A stretch of DNA of 64,000 nt. It comes from JAAEPI01 sp965212145 (GTDB lineage: Bacteria; Bacteroidota; Bacteroidia; Cytophagales; Cyclobacteriaceae). Where the stretch lies: NCBI GenBank assembly GCA_965212145.1, contig CBDBUY010000009.1, positions 1-64,000 on the forward strand, written 5' to 3'. A program made the position numbers and the translations under genes. Every line of letters begins with the position of its first letter. Positions within the stretch are counted from its first letter, which is position 1. The notes under the pieces are model-generated. The model worked only from the letters and a program-made list of their open reading frames with translations. It searched no databases and was not told the origin of the DNA. This document shows positions 52,277 to 61,052 of this stretch, in pieces.

Positions 52277-53026
52277 TCAGCGCTTGTTTTTCACAATTAG
52301 CACACTGCCTTGCCAGTCAGATACTGGTGTCAGGGATTCTGGTATTTGATTCAAAAATTCATCCACGGCTTTTCTCAACCCTGGCCATGAGTGATTGTAA
52401 TCATGAATCATTATCACGCCACCTGGCGACATCTTTGGGTAGAAATATTCCAAGGCGGCCATGCTTGGTGCGTAAAGGTCAGCATCGAGGTGTATGAAAG
52501 CATATTGCTGATCCATCAAACCTTTTGTCGTTTCCGGAAAGAAGCCAACATGAAAATGAATATTGGCGCTGTTTCCGATTCTGACTTTGACCTCTTCGAG
52601 TGTGGTGTCTGAAAAGTTGTCTGGTGAATATTTCGAACCTGTCTCTTCTTCTTGATTTAGGTCTCTTTCATCAAATCCTTGAAATGTGTCAAAAAGGTGT
52701 AATTCCCTGCCAGTGTCTATTTCATGAATTATTGAGGCTGTTTCGCCCTCATAAACGCCAAGCTCGGCAAAGGCTCCTTCCACATTTTGCTCAATTAGTT
52801 TTTGGATTTGAAGCCAGATGGTATAGAAACGAACTTTGTCTCTATAGGTGCGCTCGTACTTTTGAAGTTTTTTTGAAACGAGCCCTTTCTTGACTGCCTC
52901 GTCCCATTTAAATGGTTTACTGATTCTATAGGACCACTTTTGTTCTATTAATCTAAAGGCTAAAAATGTCAGAATCAGGAGCAAAATGAGGCTGATTAGC
53001 TCCTTTAATTCGAGGGTGACGCTCAT
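52277..53026 (-). CDS. TylF/MycF-type class I methyltransferase
   Basis: The 249 residues start with one membrane helix (LISLILLLILTFLAF), followed by a TylF-like domain: GAFAELGVYEGETAS (SAM loop, about 97-111), LHLFDTFQGFDERD, then FIHLDADLYAPSMAALEYFYPKMSPGGVIMIHDY with the metal-binding Asp residues. Relatives O-methylate sugars in macrolide synthesis or in surface polysaccharides. The membrane anchor and lack of antibiotic genes nearby favour a glycan or lipid substrate. It stands alone. Confidence 0.85.
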   Translation of the reverse strand: MSVTLELKELISLILLLILTFLAFRLIEQKWSYRISKPFKWDEAVKKGLVSKKLQKYERTYRDKVRFYTIWLQIQKLIEQNVEGAFAELGVYEGETASIIHEIDTGRELHLFDTFQGFDERDLNQEEETGSKYSPDNFSDTTLEEVKVRIGNSANIHFHVGFFPETTKGLMDQQYAFIHLDADLYAPSMAALEYFYPKMSPGGVIMIHDYNHSWPGLRKAVDEFLNQIPESLTPVSDWQGSVLIVKNKR

Positions 53027-53127
53027 ATTGGCAAACCTAGTGATCTCTCTTTATTTCTCAACTTAAGCTATGGAGTATCCTATTTACAATTTAGAGAGGG
53101 TTTGTCTTCTTTATCGAATCACTTAGA

Positions 53128-53862
53128 TTATTCGTGGATCAAAGTGAATTTCCAATCGCCCTCAATTTCATCAGATCTTGCGTTTTGAGAGCCAATTGTA
53201 AATGACATTACTAAACGCATTTCTGATATTTCTTCAATGATGATCAGTCGATTGTCAATTGCTCGAATGATGTTATTTCCACGCTCTTCGTAGCTCCAAA
53301 AATCATCTGAGGACCAGATTTGAAGATTGGGACTCTCTTTTGAGGTGTAGTTTCCGCCATTTAGGTTTCCGTCAAAATCCAGCTCAAAATTTGACCAGGA
53401 TTCATCTTCTATTCCATCCAATGTGACAGATTCATATAACCACGGCGCGGATGTCAAAAGGCTGGTGTTAATTACCTTATCATCCATCTCATCCAATACT
53501 ACGATATCATAGAGTTTTTCACTGAATTTTTCTCCGTCACTGGCTCGAACCGTGAGAGAATATTGACTTGTTTGATCGAGATTCAAACTATTCTTTACGG
53601 TTAATTGACCAAGAACCACATCAATCTGAAATCGATCTTCATCATTCCCATGAACAATGGAATACATTATTTCATCATTATCTAAATCCACCGCATGAAT
53701 GGTTCCAATTATCTCTCCAATGGGGGCATTTTCAGCAACAAGAAATGAATTTTCAATTAAAAGAGGTGCGCTGTTTCCAGATTCTACTTGGTTGCAACCA
53801 ATGAACGTACTTAAACCACTAATTATACTAAAGACGACAAAAGATATTCCCGTTTTCCTCAT
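53128..53862 (-). CDS. Lipoprotein with cadherin-like domain
   Basis: From ATG 53862 the protein has 244 residues: a lipoprotein signal (SFVVFSIISGLSTFIGC), a cadherin-type repeat (about 30-120: SFLVAENAPIGEIIGTIHAVDLDNDEIMYSI, then LTVRASDG), and a C-terminal lipocalin-like half (about 135-244, with LLTSAPWLYESVTLDG). A GTG 18 bases upstream is less likely, because a -7 box (TAATTTTG, minus strand) lies between. Probably surface- or periplasm-exposed. Function unknown. Confidence 0.72.
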   Translation of the reverse strand: MRKTGISFVVFSIISGLSTFIGCNQVESGNSAPLLIENSFLVAENAPIGEIIGTIHAVDLDNDEIMYSIVHGNDEDRFQIDVVLGQLTVKNSLNLDQTSQYSLTVRASDGEKFSEKLYDIVVLDEMDDKVINTSLLTSAPWLYESVTLDGIEDESWSNFELDFDGNLNGGNYTSKESPNLQIWSSDDFWSYEERGNNIIRAIDNRLIIIEEISEMRLVMSFTIGSQNARSDEIEGDWKFTLIHE

Positions 53863-53886
53863 ACCTGCAAAATTAGTCACATGTGC

Positions 53887-54255
53887 TTATTCCACATGCT
53901 GATCGACAAGAATCACATTGCCATCCGGATCAGCGACCATTAAATTCCCGGGACCATTCTCTGTTTGGACCTCACTAAGGAGTTCGGCACCTTTTTCTTT
54001 AAGTGCAGATTGAATGTTTCTCACATCATCGAATTCAACGGAATTGGCTGACTGATCCCACCCCGGATTGAAAGTGATAATGTTACCTTCAAACATCCCG
54101 TGAAATAGACCAATCAAAGCGTCACCATTCTTCATGATGAGGTAGTTCATTTCTTGATTCCCTCCGAACACTTCAAATCCGAGTTTTTCATAGAACACTT
54201 TCGAGGTTTCAAGGTCTTTGACATTTAAGCTAATGGAGAAGGCACCTAGTTTCAT
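53887..54255 (-). CDS. VOC-family (glyoxalase/bleomycin resistance-like) protein
   Basis: The 122 residues show the paired beta-alpha-beta-beta-beta modules of the VOC fold: FSISLNVKDLETSKVFYEKLGF at the start and NLMVADPDGNVILVDQH at the end. The candidate metal residues (Ser/His at the first strand, Glu/Asp at the last) differ from glyoxalase I, so a metal-free binding role is possible. It lies just upstream of the cadherin-like lipoprotein gene, 24 bp away. Substrate unknown. Confidence 0.88.
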   Translation of the reverse strand: MKLGAFSISLNVKDLETSKVFYEKLGFEVFGGNQEMNYLIMKNGDALIGLFHGMFEGNIITFNPGWDQSANSVEFDDVRNIQSALKEKGAELLSEVQTENGPGNLMVADPDGNVILVDQHVE

Positions 54256-54369
54256 GATTTTGCGATTTCGAAACTGAAGTTAGGCCGTTTTATAGCTTTC
54301 TGAAAATGATTGTGATGAATGGGCATAATCGAAAGTTGAAGGTGTGACTTCAGGGGATCAAAACCATTA

Positions 54370-55221
54370 TTAGTTTGAAGCTTCCAGAACTACTGCCATC
54401 CACTTTGCATCAGGACTGCAAGCCAGTCGACTGATCGTACCATTTAACTCTGAAGCCTTTAAATCAATAAAAGGCTTCCATGGTTTCCCTTCTACTGAAA
54501 TCATGATCGCAGATCCTTGAGAAGAAAACAATTTCTTGAAGTCGGAACTCCAGCAATAATCTTCCACACCTTCAGGTAAATCTATGATTCCGTCATGAAA
54601 TTTTTTCTCCAAGTTGTATAAAATGATTCGGGATGATCCTGTGGTTTTGTCTACATAACTGAATCCTTTGAACGGATTGAATGAATGCATCGAGCGTCCA
54701 ATATTTTCCTTTAAGATCGTTGCTTCACCCATTTCTAGGTTGATGTGCTGTAAAGCCGAAGGTTCCCCAAGTACGAATGTGGCCAGTTCGTTTTCGTTGA
54801 TCCAGGCATGGTATCCGATTTTCAGGTCTGGCACCAGTACTTTCGAATTTCCTTTCAAGTCATAGCGATAAATCAACTGCAGGCCGTCTTCATCCAGTCT
54901 TATGCTTGAAATATCATTCGATCCGGGAATTTGCAAAGGAGAGTACTCGCTACCTTGATTCGTTTTGGTTATGATCTTTGTTTCGCCTGATCCTATGAAA
55001 TACCGAGCAATTTCGGTTTGTCCATCCACTGTCCTGGCATATAAAATGGACTCACTGTCTCTCCAGAATGAGGGTTGATTGTCATAGCCTGGATTATTAG
55101 AAATGTTGATCGGCTTCTTAGGGCCTGGCTGATCTATTCTGAAAAGGTAGATGTCGGTGTTAGGTTGAGAAAAGGCAGAAAATCCAATAAGCGCGAATAG
55201 CGACAGGGCAATAATTCTCAT
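54370..55221 (-). CDS. Secreted TolB-like beta-propeller protein
   Basis: The 283 residues begin with a signal peptide (ALSLFALIGFSAFSQ) and contain several PD40-type propeller blades, such as NPGYDNQPSFWRDSESILYA (about 43-62), and VEDYCWSSDFKKLFSSQG near 220, ending in CSPDAKWMAVV. It is a periplasmic or surface propeller without a catalytic domain. Relatives occur fused to peptidases; here the propeller stands alone. Diverges from the SirB1-like gene 38 bp away. Function unknown. Confidence 0.8.
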   Translation of the reverse strand: MRIIALSLFALIGFSAFSQPNTDIYLFRIDQPGPKKPINISNNPGYDNQPSFWRDSESILYARTVDGQTEIARYFIGSGETKIITKTNQGSEYSPLQIPGSNDISSIRLDEDGLQLIYRYDLKGNSKVLVPDLKIGYHAWINENELATFVLGEPSALQHINLEMGEATILKENIGRSMHSFNPFKGFSYVDKTTGSSRIILYNLEKKFHDGIIDLPEGVEDYCWSSDFKKLFSSQGSAIMISVEGKPWKPFIDLKASELNGTISRLACSPDAKWMAVVLEASN

Positions 55222-55258
55222 AGCTCAAGTTTCTCGTTAATTTAGCGATTATTCGATT

Positions 55259-56110
55259 ATGAAGAATTCTGAAATCAAAGCGTTGGTATCCTTGCTGGAA
55301 GATGAAGACCAGTCTGTGGTGGCCGAAATCGAAGAGAAGATCATGTCTATCGGTACGGGGATCATTCCGTTTTTAGAGGAGGAATGGGAGCGGAATTTCA
55401 ACCCGATCATTCAGGAGCGAATTGAAGATCTGATTCACGTCCTACAGTTCGAATTACTTCAAGAGCGGCTAATTGATTGGAAAGAAAATGATCAGGATGA
55501 CCTGCTGAAAGGGCTTTGGATTGTGGCGACTTATCAGTACCCGGATTTGGAATACGATGACCTGAGGGCGCAGTTTGAGCAGCTTTATATTGACGCTTGG
55601 AGAGAGTTTAAAGATGAGATGACGCCATATGATCAGATCAAAATCTTGAACAGCGTGCTCTTCGATGGATTCAAGTTCAGGGCAAACACCAAGAATTTTC
55701 ATTCGCCGGCCAACTCGATGATCAACTCCGTTCTGGAATCAAAAAAGGGCAACCCAATTTCATTGAGTGCTGTCTACATGCTGATAGCGAGGCGTCTTGA
55801 ATTGCCCATTTATGGCGTAAATCTCCCGAATCTCTTTATTCTCACTTACAAAAGCGAAAAGACTCAGTTTTATATCAATGTTTTCAATAAAGGACTGGTC
55901 TTTCTGAAAGAAGATATTGACAATTATCTGGACAATCTCCAACTGGACAGGCGAGACATTTTCTACGAACCTTGCACTAACCTTGACATGATTTTCCGGA
56001 TGCTGCGAAACTTGATCGTTTCTTTCGAAAAACTCGGTGACTACCACAAGTCCGATGAAATTAAGCAGGTCCTTCAGAAGTTGGACCCCAACTACTTTAG
56101 TGCCGAATAG
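55259..56110 (+). CDS. SirB1/transglutaminase-like family protein
   Basis: The 283 residues carry the SirB1 core in the second half: FHSPANSMINSVLESKKGNPISLSAVYMLIARRL (about 145-180) followed by LPIYGVNLPNLFILTY. The first part is helical and HEAT-like (SLLEDEDQSVVAEIEEKIMSIG). The family adopts a papain/transglutaminase-like fold, but the catalytic cysteine of the usual NxCxE pattern is not present (position taken by NPISLS), so activity is doubtful. Function in Bacteroidota unknown. It ends where the convergent phosphopantetheinyl transferase begins. Confidence 0.85.
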   Translation: MKNSEIKALVSLLEDEDQSVVAEIEEKIMSIGTGIIPFLEEEWERNFNPIIQERIEDLIHVLQFELLQERLIDWKENDQDDLLKGLWIVATYQYPDLEYDDLRAQFEQLYIDAWREFKDEMTPYDQIKILNSVLFDGFKFRANTKNFHSPANSMINSVLESKKGNPISLSAVYMLIARRLELPIYGVNLPNLFILTYKSEKTQFYINVFNKGLVFLKEDIDNYLDNLQLDRRDIFYEPCTNLDMIFRMLRNLIVSFEKLGDYHKSDEIKQVLQKLDPNYFSAE

Positions 56111-56716
56111 CTAGACACTGTACCCCAGCACATAGTCCTTCACCCACTCGTAGTGGATGGTGAATTTCTGTTCCTCAGATGGCTTTAGGATTTCACCAAT
56201 CATGGTGTGATCGTCTTTGAATGTGACTTTCATTTCATCTCGCATGCTGAGATAATTACGCCCATAGATCTTGTAAATCACTTCTTTGGCGCACCAGATT
56301 TCACAGACCTTCTCCAGGTCACCTTTGAACTTTGCTTCAGATTTATGAAGAAACCGATCCTGTACATCGAGCATTTTTTGTCTTGGTCTTTCCAGGTCAA
56401 TCCCGCAGGGTTTTTTCAAGTCAATCATCGCGCAAGCCATCGGGAAACTATGCGAAATGGAAATCTCCACGTCATGTCCTGTCAGAAAAGGTTTCCCGGT
56501 ATCTCTAACTCCCACACCTTTGTACTCCATATCGAAAATCTCACAGAGACTCTTGATCAGAATTCTTCCAACGATCCATTCGGCTTGACGAACTGGGTGG
56601 AGCTCAGATGGGAAGGGTTCCGGAGACATGTAAGGGATTTCAAGAAAAGTTTCTTGGATGTTCCACACCGCATAGGCTGCATTCTCACTGAATTTTTTGG
56701 ATAGGAGCAGGGGCAT
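56111..56716 (-). CDS. 4'-phosphopantetheinyl transferase
   Basis: The 201 residues show the Sfp-type signature: GIDLER (105-110, with metal-binding Asp107 and Glu109) and WCAKEVIYK (141-149, Glu145 and Lys149), preceded by GKPFL and ISISHS. It attaches the phosphopantetheine arm to acyl or peptidyl carrier proteins. No carrier protein or polyketide genes lie nearby, so it may serve the fatty-acid carrier or distant clusters. It is convergent with the SirB1-like gene and divergent from the WD40 gene. Confidence 0.92.
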   Translation of the reverse strand: MPLLLSKKFSENAAYAVWNIQETFLEIPYMSPEPFPSELHPVRQAEWIVGRILIKSLCEIFDMEYKGVGVRDTGKPFLTGHDVEISISHSFPMACAMIDLKKPCGIDLERPRQKMLDVQDRFLHKSEAKFKGDLEKVCEIWCAKEVIYKIYGRNYLSMRDEMKVTFKDDHTMIGEILKPSEEQKFTIHYEWVKDYVLGYSV

Positions 56717-56741
56717 GGCACAATTTTACACAAGATAACTA

Positions 56742-57635
56742 ATGGCAAACATTCAGGTAACCAAGCGACAGACTTTCGAAGGGCATTCTTCAGGAATATT
56801 TTCCTTGCAAGCTGTCAATGATCATGAATTCCTGTCGGCTGGAGGCGATGGGCAAGTGGTTATGTGGGAAGTCAAGAATCCCGAAGAGGGAAAAGTCATT
56901 GCAAAAGTAAACTCTACCATTTATGGAATGCTAGTGGATGGAGACAGGTTGTTGGTCGGAGAAAACGGCCGAGGTATTCATATGATTGAGTTGAGCACCA
57001 AGGAAGTTCTTCGTTCCATTGAAATCAAGGCGCCAATTTTTGCTATCCATAGATCGGAGGATCGGTATTTGGTCGGAACTGGTGCTGGGGAGATTTTCGT
57101 TTTCGATCTAAGCTTGAATTATCTTGAAAAGCTGCGACCCTCTCCGAAAAGTGTCAGAACGATCGATTCTTTTCAGAGCGATCTGGCCGTAGGATTAAGT
57201 GACAATTCGATCCGTATTTTAGACAAGACCTCCCTGGAGCAGAAGTATGAAATTAATGGGCATACCTTATCGGTATTTTCCGCCAAATTCAATCCTAATC
57301 AACAGCAACTTGTTAGTGTCGGACGAGATGCGCACATCAGGGTTTGGGATGTTTTTAATCATTACCAGGAAATAAAAAGTGTCCCTGCACATATATATGC
57401 CGCCAATGATGTCGTTTTGCACCCGTCTGAAAAATGGTTGGCGACAGCCAGTATGGATAAGACCATTAAAATCTGGGATGCTGCTACCTTTGCGCTGTTG
57501 AAAGTTATCGATAAAGCCAGGCACGATGGACATGTAAATTCCGTCAATAAATTGCTCTGGATGGATTTTGATAACTTGTTAGTAACTTGTAGCGATGATC
57601 GCACAATCGGCGTTTGGGACATAAAAATAGATTGA
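56742..57635 (+). CDS. WD40-repeat protein
   Basis: The 297 residues consist of about seven WD40 blades, for example HSSGIFSLQAVNDHEFLSAGGDGQVVMWE, HTLSVFSAKFNPNQQQLVSVGRDAHIRVWD and HPSEKWLATASMDKTIKIWD. No signal peptide or other domain is seen, so this is a cytoplasmic scaffold. It is followed after 1 bp by a DivIVA-like gene, and by folB, in a three-gene run. A scaffold role with the DivIVA-like protein is possible; that is inference. Confidence 0.9.
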   Translation: MANIQVTKRQTFEGHSSGIFSLQAVNDHEFLSAGGDGQVVMWEVKNPEEGKVIAKVNSTIYGMLVDGDRLLVGENGRGIHMIELSTKEVLRSIEIKAPIFAIHRSEDRYLVGTGAGEIFVFDLSLNYLEKLRPSPKSVRTIDSFQSDLAVGLSDNSIRILDKTSLEQKYEINGHTLSVFSAKFNPNQQQLVSVGRDAHIRVWDVFNHYQEIKSVPAHIYAANDVVLHPSEKWLATASMDKTIKIWDAATFALLKVIDKARHDGHVNSVNKLLWMDFDNLLVTCSDDRTIGVWDIKID

Positions 57636-57636
57636 G

Positions 57637-58713
57637 ATGAAGATCACTCCACTGGAGATTCGTCAGAAAGATTTCGAAAAAAAATTACGGGGATACGATA
57701 AAGAAGAAGTCCAGGCCTTCCTGCAATCTCTGTCCAATGAGTGGGAGCGGATGATGGACGAAAACAAGGAGCTGCGGATCAAATTAGAGCAAGCTGAGAA
57801 GGAGGTTCAAAAGCTCCGTGAAGTCGAAACGTCACTCTTCAAGACGCTGAAAACCGCCGAGGATACCGGAGCAAACCTGGTCGAGCAAGCCAACAAAGCC
57901 GCTGAACTTCACATGAAGGAGACGCAAATGAAGGCCGAAGGAATGCTCAACGAATCCAAGTCGAAAGCAAAGGCCATCATCGAAAATGCCGAGCAGGAAG
58001 CCAAGGAGATTATCAATGAAGTTCAGGAGGGTGTCAAGGAGCTAGAGCAAAATCATAAGACGATAGAGGCACATCGTGACAGCCTGATCAAGGAGCTCAT
58101 GAACCTGGCCTCTGACTTGGTGGAGCGTGTAGAAAAAACTGACAAGAAAAAAGGAGATTTCAAACTCGAAGACCAGATCAAACGGGTACGAAATTTGGCC
58201 AGAGCTTCGGAGAAGAAGATTGATGCTGAACATCTGGAAGCAGAGAACAAACCTCTGGAGCCAATTTCTGTGGAAAAAATTCAGCAGGAAGTTGCTGATA
58301 AGAAATCTCAAGAACTAAGGAAACCGCCAGCCTCCGACATTGAAGCGGCACCTCGACCAGAACCAGAAAACACTGCCAAACCTCAACAAGAAGCACCCGA
58401 GGAGGCGAAACCAATCGATTCGAATCCTTCTGAGGAAAAGCGACCTGAGCCTCGTAGAGTAGAGGAGGAAAGAGCACAAGAGAGCAAGAATCATGATCAG
58501 GTTGAGGAAGAGGCTAAGCCAGAACCAAAGCCTTCAATCGAAGCAAGCCTGAACAGAGCTGAACAGAAGATTGAGGAAGAGGAGCCAGAGGAGGAGGAAA
58601 CTGAACGAGAGCCGGATGATTCTAAAAAAGAAGAGCCTAAGAAACCGGAGCAACCAGTTCAATCCAGAACCGCACAAGAGGCGTCTTTCTTTGATCTCTT
58701 AGATGACGACTGA
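57637..58713 (+). CDS. DivIVA-domain protein with long acidic tail
   Basis: The 358 residues start with the DivIVA membrane-binding motif (ITPLEIRQKDFEKKLRGYDKEEVQAFLQSL), followed by a coiled coil up to about residue 190 and then a low-complexity tail of about 160 residues rich in Pro/Glu/Lys (repeats of the type EEAKPEPKP). It ends in a short FFDLLDDD motif that may bind a partner. DivIVA proteins mark membrane curvature in Gram-positives; in Bacteroidota their job is little known. It overlaps folB by 1 bp. Confidence 0.88.
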   Translation: MKITPLEIRQKDFEKKLRGYDKEEVQAFLQSLSNEWERMMDENKELRIKLEQAEKEVQKLREVETSLFKTLKTAEDTGANLVEQANKAAELHMKETQMKAEGMLNESKSKAKAIIENAEQEAKEIINEVQEGVKELEQNHKTIEAHRDSLIKELMNLASDLVERVEKTDKKKGDFKLEDQIKRVRNLARASEKKIDAEHLEAENKPLEPISVEKIQQEVADKKSQELRKPPASDIEAAPRPEPENTAKPQQEAPEEAKPIDSNPSEEKRPEPRRVEEERAQESKNHDQVEEEAKPEPKPSIEASLNRAEQKIEEEEPEEEETEREPDDSKKEEPKKPEQPVQSRTAQEASFFDLLDDD

Positions 58714-59066
58714 TGAAAGGTGAGGTAGCGCTCAGAGGGATGGAATTCTATGCCCGCCACGGGTATTATGAAGAAGAACGCAAAATCGGCAACAAATACA
58801 CCGTAGACATTTTCCTAACGCTTGATATGACTTCAGCTGTTGAAGATGACAAGTTAGAGGGCACGGTGAATTACGAGCGCGTGTACGAAATCATCGCTGA
58901 GGTCATGAGCGTAGACGCCAGCTTGCTCGAGCACCTTGCGGGAAAAGTTATTTCCAAGATCAAGTCTAATTTCCAGATCGTAGATACTGTGAAAGTCAGT
59001 GTCAGTAAGCACAATCCGCCGATCAAAGGGCTTTGTAAAATGGCGACTGTGACGCTAGAGGGCTAG
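58713..59066 (+). CDS. folB: Dihydroneopterin aldolase
   Basis: Splits dihydroneopterin to hydroxymethyl-dihydropterin in folate synthesis. The 117 residues match the small tunnelling fold: GMEFYARHGYYEEERKIGNKYTVDI (with catalytic-site Glu in the HGYYEEE region), then TVNYERVYEII and the catalytic Lys in SVSKHNPPIKG. Length normal. It overlaps the DivIVA-like gene start/stop by 1 bp and the end of the convergent IscA-like gene by 4 bp. Confidence 0.94.
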   Translation: MKGEVALRGMEFYARHGYYEEERKIGNKYTVDIFLTLDMTSAVEDDKLEGTVNYERVYEIIAEVMSVDASLLEHLAGKVISKIKSNFQIVDTVKVSVSKHNPPIKGLCKMATVTLEG

Positions 59067-59353
59067 TCAGCATTCACAAAAGCAAAACCCCTCCCGTCTG
59101 CCTCATCGTAAAACACGATCTTTTTTCCTACGAGAAACATCGTTTCCTTTTTTTGGATCATCACCGGCACACCATCCACAGTGTACTTTACGTCACCTTC
59201 ATTGGGCTCATCAAATCCTAATTTGAACGCCACACCGCAACCACCGCCTTTCACGCCCACGCGCAAACCATAGCCTGCGGGAATCCCTTTTTTAGTCAGG
59301 ATATTTTTGATTTCGGCCACTGCCTCGGGCGATATTGATACCGGTTCGAACAT
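59063..59353 (-). CDS. IscA/HesB-like protein lacking the CGC motif
   Basis: The 96 residues follow the A-type Fe-S carrier fold (VSISPEAVAEIKNILTKKG, LRVGVKGGGCGVAFKLGF) with the first conserved cysteine, Cys39. The C-terminal Cys-Gly-Cys that supplies the other two ligands is missing: the chain ends GRGFAFVNAD where it would be. It may bind metal in another way or no longer carry clusters. No isc or suf genes are near. Its start region is divergent from the next gene with 62 bp between. Confidence 0.85.
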   Translation of the reverse strand: MFEPVSISPEAVAEIKNILTKKGIPAGYGLRVGVKGGGCGVAFKLGFDEPNEGDVKYTVDGVPVMIQKKETMFLVGKKIVFYDEADGRGFAFVNAD

Positions 59354-59402
59354 TTGTGCAAAGAAACAATAACAGCAGATGCCTCATTCGAAGTTCATGG
59401 GC

Positions 59403-59410
59403 TATTTTTG
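59403..59410 (+). promoter_or_regulatory. -7 box of the 59416 gene
   Basis: TATTTTTG is an exact -7 box, 5 bases before the preferred ATG at 59416, again implying a nearly leaderless transcript and supporting this start over one upstream. Confidence 0.45.
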
Positions 59411-59415
59411 AATTT

Positions 59416-59952
59416 ATGCAGAACCAAACACTGGATGTATTTCTGGATCTTCTGAAGATCGCTATTCCTTCCGCCATCATCGCCTATTTGGCCTACTTGA
59501 TTGTGAAATCATTTTTGCAATCCAAATTGGACGAGGTAGTCTTCGCCATTCGGCAAAAAAATCAGGAAGTGGTCTTGCCTATCAGGCTTCAGGCTTATGA
59601 GCGAATTATACTTCTGTTGGAGAGAGTGGCCCCACATAATCTTGTCCAAAGGCTGAACAATGGGGAATATACCGCTCAGGAGTTTCAGCATATTTTGATC
59701 CATGAGATTCGTCAGGAATTTAACCATAACCTTTCACAACAGGTATATATGTCTTCAGAGTCATGGATGTATGTGAGCAGCGCGGTAGAGCAGGTAATAT
59801 CAGAAATTAATTCTGTAGGAAATGAAATGCCGGAGAAAGCGACAAGTGTAGATTTAGCGAAAGCGCTATTTGAGTTGCAGAATCAAAAAGAGGTACAGAT
59901 TTTGAGTGAAGCCGGGGAGTTTGTCAAAAAAGAAATTCAAGAGTTGTTTTAA
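59416..59952 (+). CDS. Membrane-anchored conserved protein of unknown function
   Basis: From ATG 59416 the protein has 178 residues: one membrane helix near the N-terminus (about 13-37, IAIPSAIIAYLAYLIVKSFL) and a helical cytoplasmic part with QEVVLPIRLQAYERIILLLERVAP and later FQHILIHEIRQEFNHNLSQQVYMS. Such proteins appear conserved in Bacteroidota, without known role. A frame starting at 59335 would read through the divergent gene's promoter and has no support. It is followed 2 bp later by the YkvA-like gene. Confidence 0.78.
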   Translation: MQNQTLDVFLDLLKIAIPSAIIAYLAYLIVKSFLQSKLDEVVFAIRQKNQEVVLPIRLQAYERIILLLERVAPHNLVQRLNNGEYTAQEFQHILIHEIRQEFNHNLSQQVYMSSESWMYVSSAVEQVISEINSVGNEMPEKATSVDLAKALFELQNQKEVQILSEAGEFVKKEIQELF

Positions 59953-59954
59953 TA

Positions 59955-60353
59955 ATGTCAGATCGTAGAGTTTATCATCGGATTTTTGATCGAGCGCGAG
60001 AGGTCGTCAAAGACAATGACCGTCTCAGAGGAATGCTTGTCAAAGCCGGTGAAAAACTATCGAAGGTGGGAGATGGAAGTGATGAAAGTAAAGGCTTCAT
60101 GTCTCAGCTTAGATTATTGATCCGAATGGTGAGAGCGCACATCAGTGGTGCTTATCGGGCATTTGCTCCCATGACACTCTTGATGTTCGTATTTGCTATT
60201 TTGTACTTCATTACACCCGTGGATTTGATCCCGGACATTGTGCCGGTTTTGGGCTTTACGGATGATATCACGGTAGCATTGATGATCATGAGACGTTTTT
60301 CATCTGATATAGAAGAGTATAGAAAATGGGAGCAAGCCGAAATAGTGCAATAA
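59955..60353 (+). CDS. YkvA/DUF1232-family membrane protein
   Basis: The 132 residues contain the DUF1232 motif in a membrane hairpin: TLLMFVFAILYFITPVDLIPDIVPVLGFTDDITVALMIM (about 73-111), with the conserved DLIPD-x-DD pattern. An N-terminal amphipathic part precedes it. The family is widespread in bacteria and plants; function is unclear, possibly membrane-associated scaffolding. It is 2 bp after the preceding gene and 29 bp before the Rossmann-type gene. Confidence 0.9.
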   Translation: MSDRRVYHRIFDRAREVVKDNDRLRGMLVKAGEKLSKVGDGSDESKGFMSQLRLLIRMVRAHISGAYRAFAPMTLLMFVFAILYFITPVDLIPDIVPVLGFTDDITVALMIMRRFSSDIEEYRKWEQAEIVQ

Positions 60354-60382
60354 TTACTAAATTACCTTGACCGAATCAACCT

Positions 60383-61048
60383 ATGAATAGAATCGCACTT
60401 ATCACTGGGGCAACCGGACTAGTTGGAAAAGCATTGGTCAGGCTCTTGCTGGACAAAGATTATTACAGCAAAATCATCATTCTCTCACGTCGTGAGCTAG
60501 AAATCAAGGATAACCGAATTGAAATGGTCATCCTCGAGGATTTTGACAAAATGGAGGACGTGGCAGATAAATTGAATGCCCACGATGTTTATTGTGCACT
60601 TGGGACAACCCTGCAGCAAGCAGGATCCAAAGAAAAATTCAGAAAAATAGATGTTGACTGGCCAATCGAATTGGCTAAAATCTGCTCCAAACAACCACTT
60701 TTTGAGCAATACCTGGTGGTTACCTCACATGGAGCCAATTCAGATTCACCGCTTTTTTACAATCAGGTGAAAGGAGAGTTAGAAGACCAATTAAAGAATT
60801 TGGGTCTGAAATCCCTTAAAATCTTCCAACCATCATTACTTCTAGGTTACCGAGATGATTTCCGTTTCTGGGAAGAGGTGATGAAGTTTTTAAGCGCTGT
60901 GTTGTCATTTTTCATGATCGGTTCCAAAACACGGCTGTGGTCCATTCGGGGCGTGGAAGTGGCTTTGGCGATGTACAAGATTGCCAGAAGAGGCGATGAA
61001 GGAACGGAGATATTCTCGCCTCGAAAAATGATCCAGCTCGCCAACTAA
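60383..61048 (+). CDS. NAD(P)-binding Rossmann-fold protein (HTATIP2-like)
   Basis: The 221 residues start with the nucleotide-binding motif ALITGATGLVGKALV (5-19) and follow the atypical short-chain dehydrogenase pattern of TIP30/YbjT-like proteins: DVYCALGTTLQQAGSKEKFRKID, YLVVTSHGANSDSPLFYNQVKGELED (Tyr-x3-Lys site as YNQVK) and FQPSLLLG. Probable NADPH-linked reductase of unknown substrate. The dtd gene begins 4 bp later, so they are cotranscribed. Confidence 0.87.
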   Translation: MNRIALITGATGLVGKALVRLLLDKDYYSKIIILSRRELEIKDNRIEMVILEDFDKMEDVADKLNAHDVYCALGTTLQQAGSKEKFRKIDVDWPIELAKICSKQPLFEQYLVVTSHGANSDSPLFYNQVKGELEDQLKNLGLKSLKIFQPSLLLGYRDDFRFWEEVMKFLSAVLSFFMIGSKTRLWSIRGVEVALAMYKIARRGDEGTEIFSPRKMIQLAN

Positions 61049-61052
61049 GACG

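Noticed and set aside
59335..59415. Upstream extension of the 59416 membrane protein
   Set aside because: It runs through the promoter region shared with the IscA-like gene; an exact -7 box sits just before ATG 59416.
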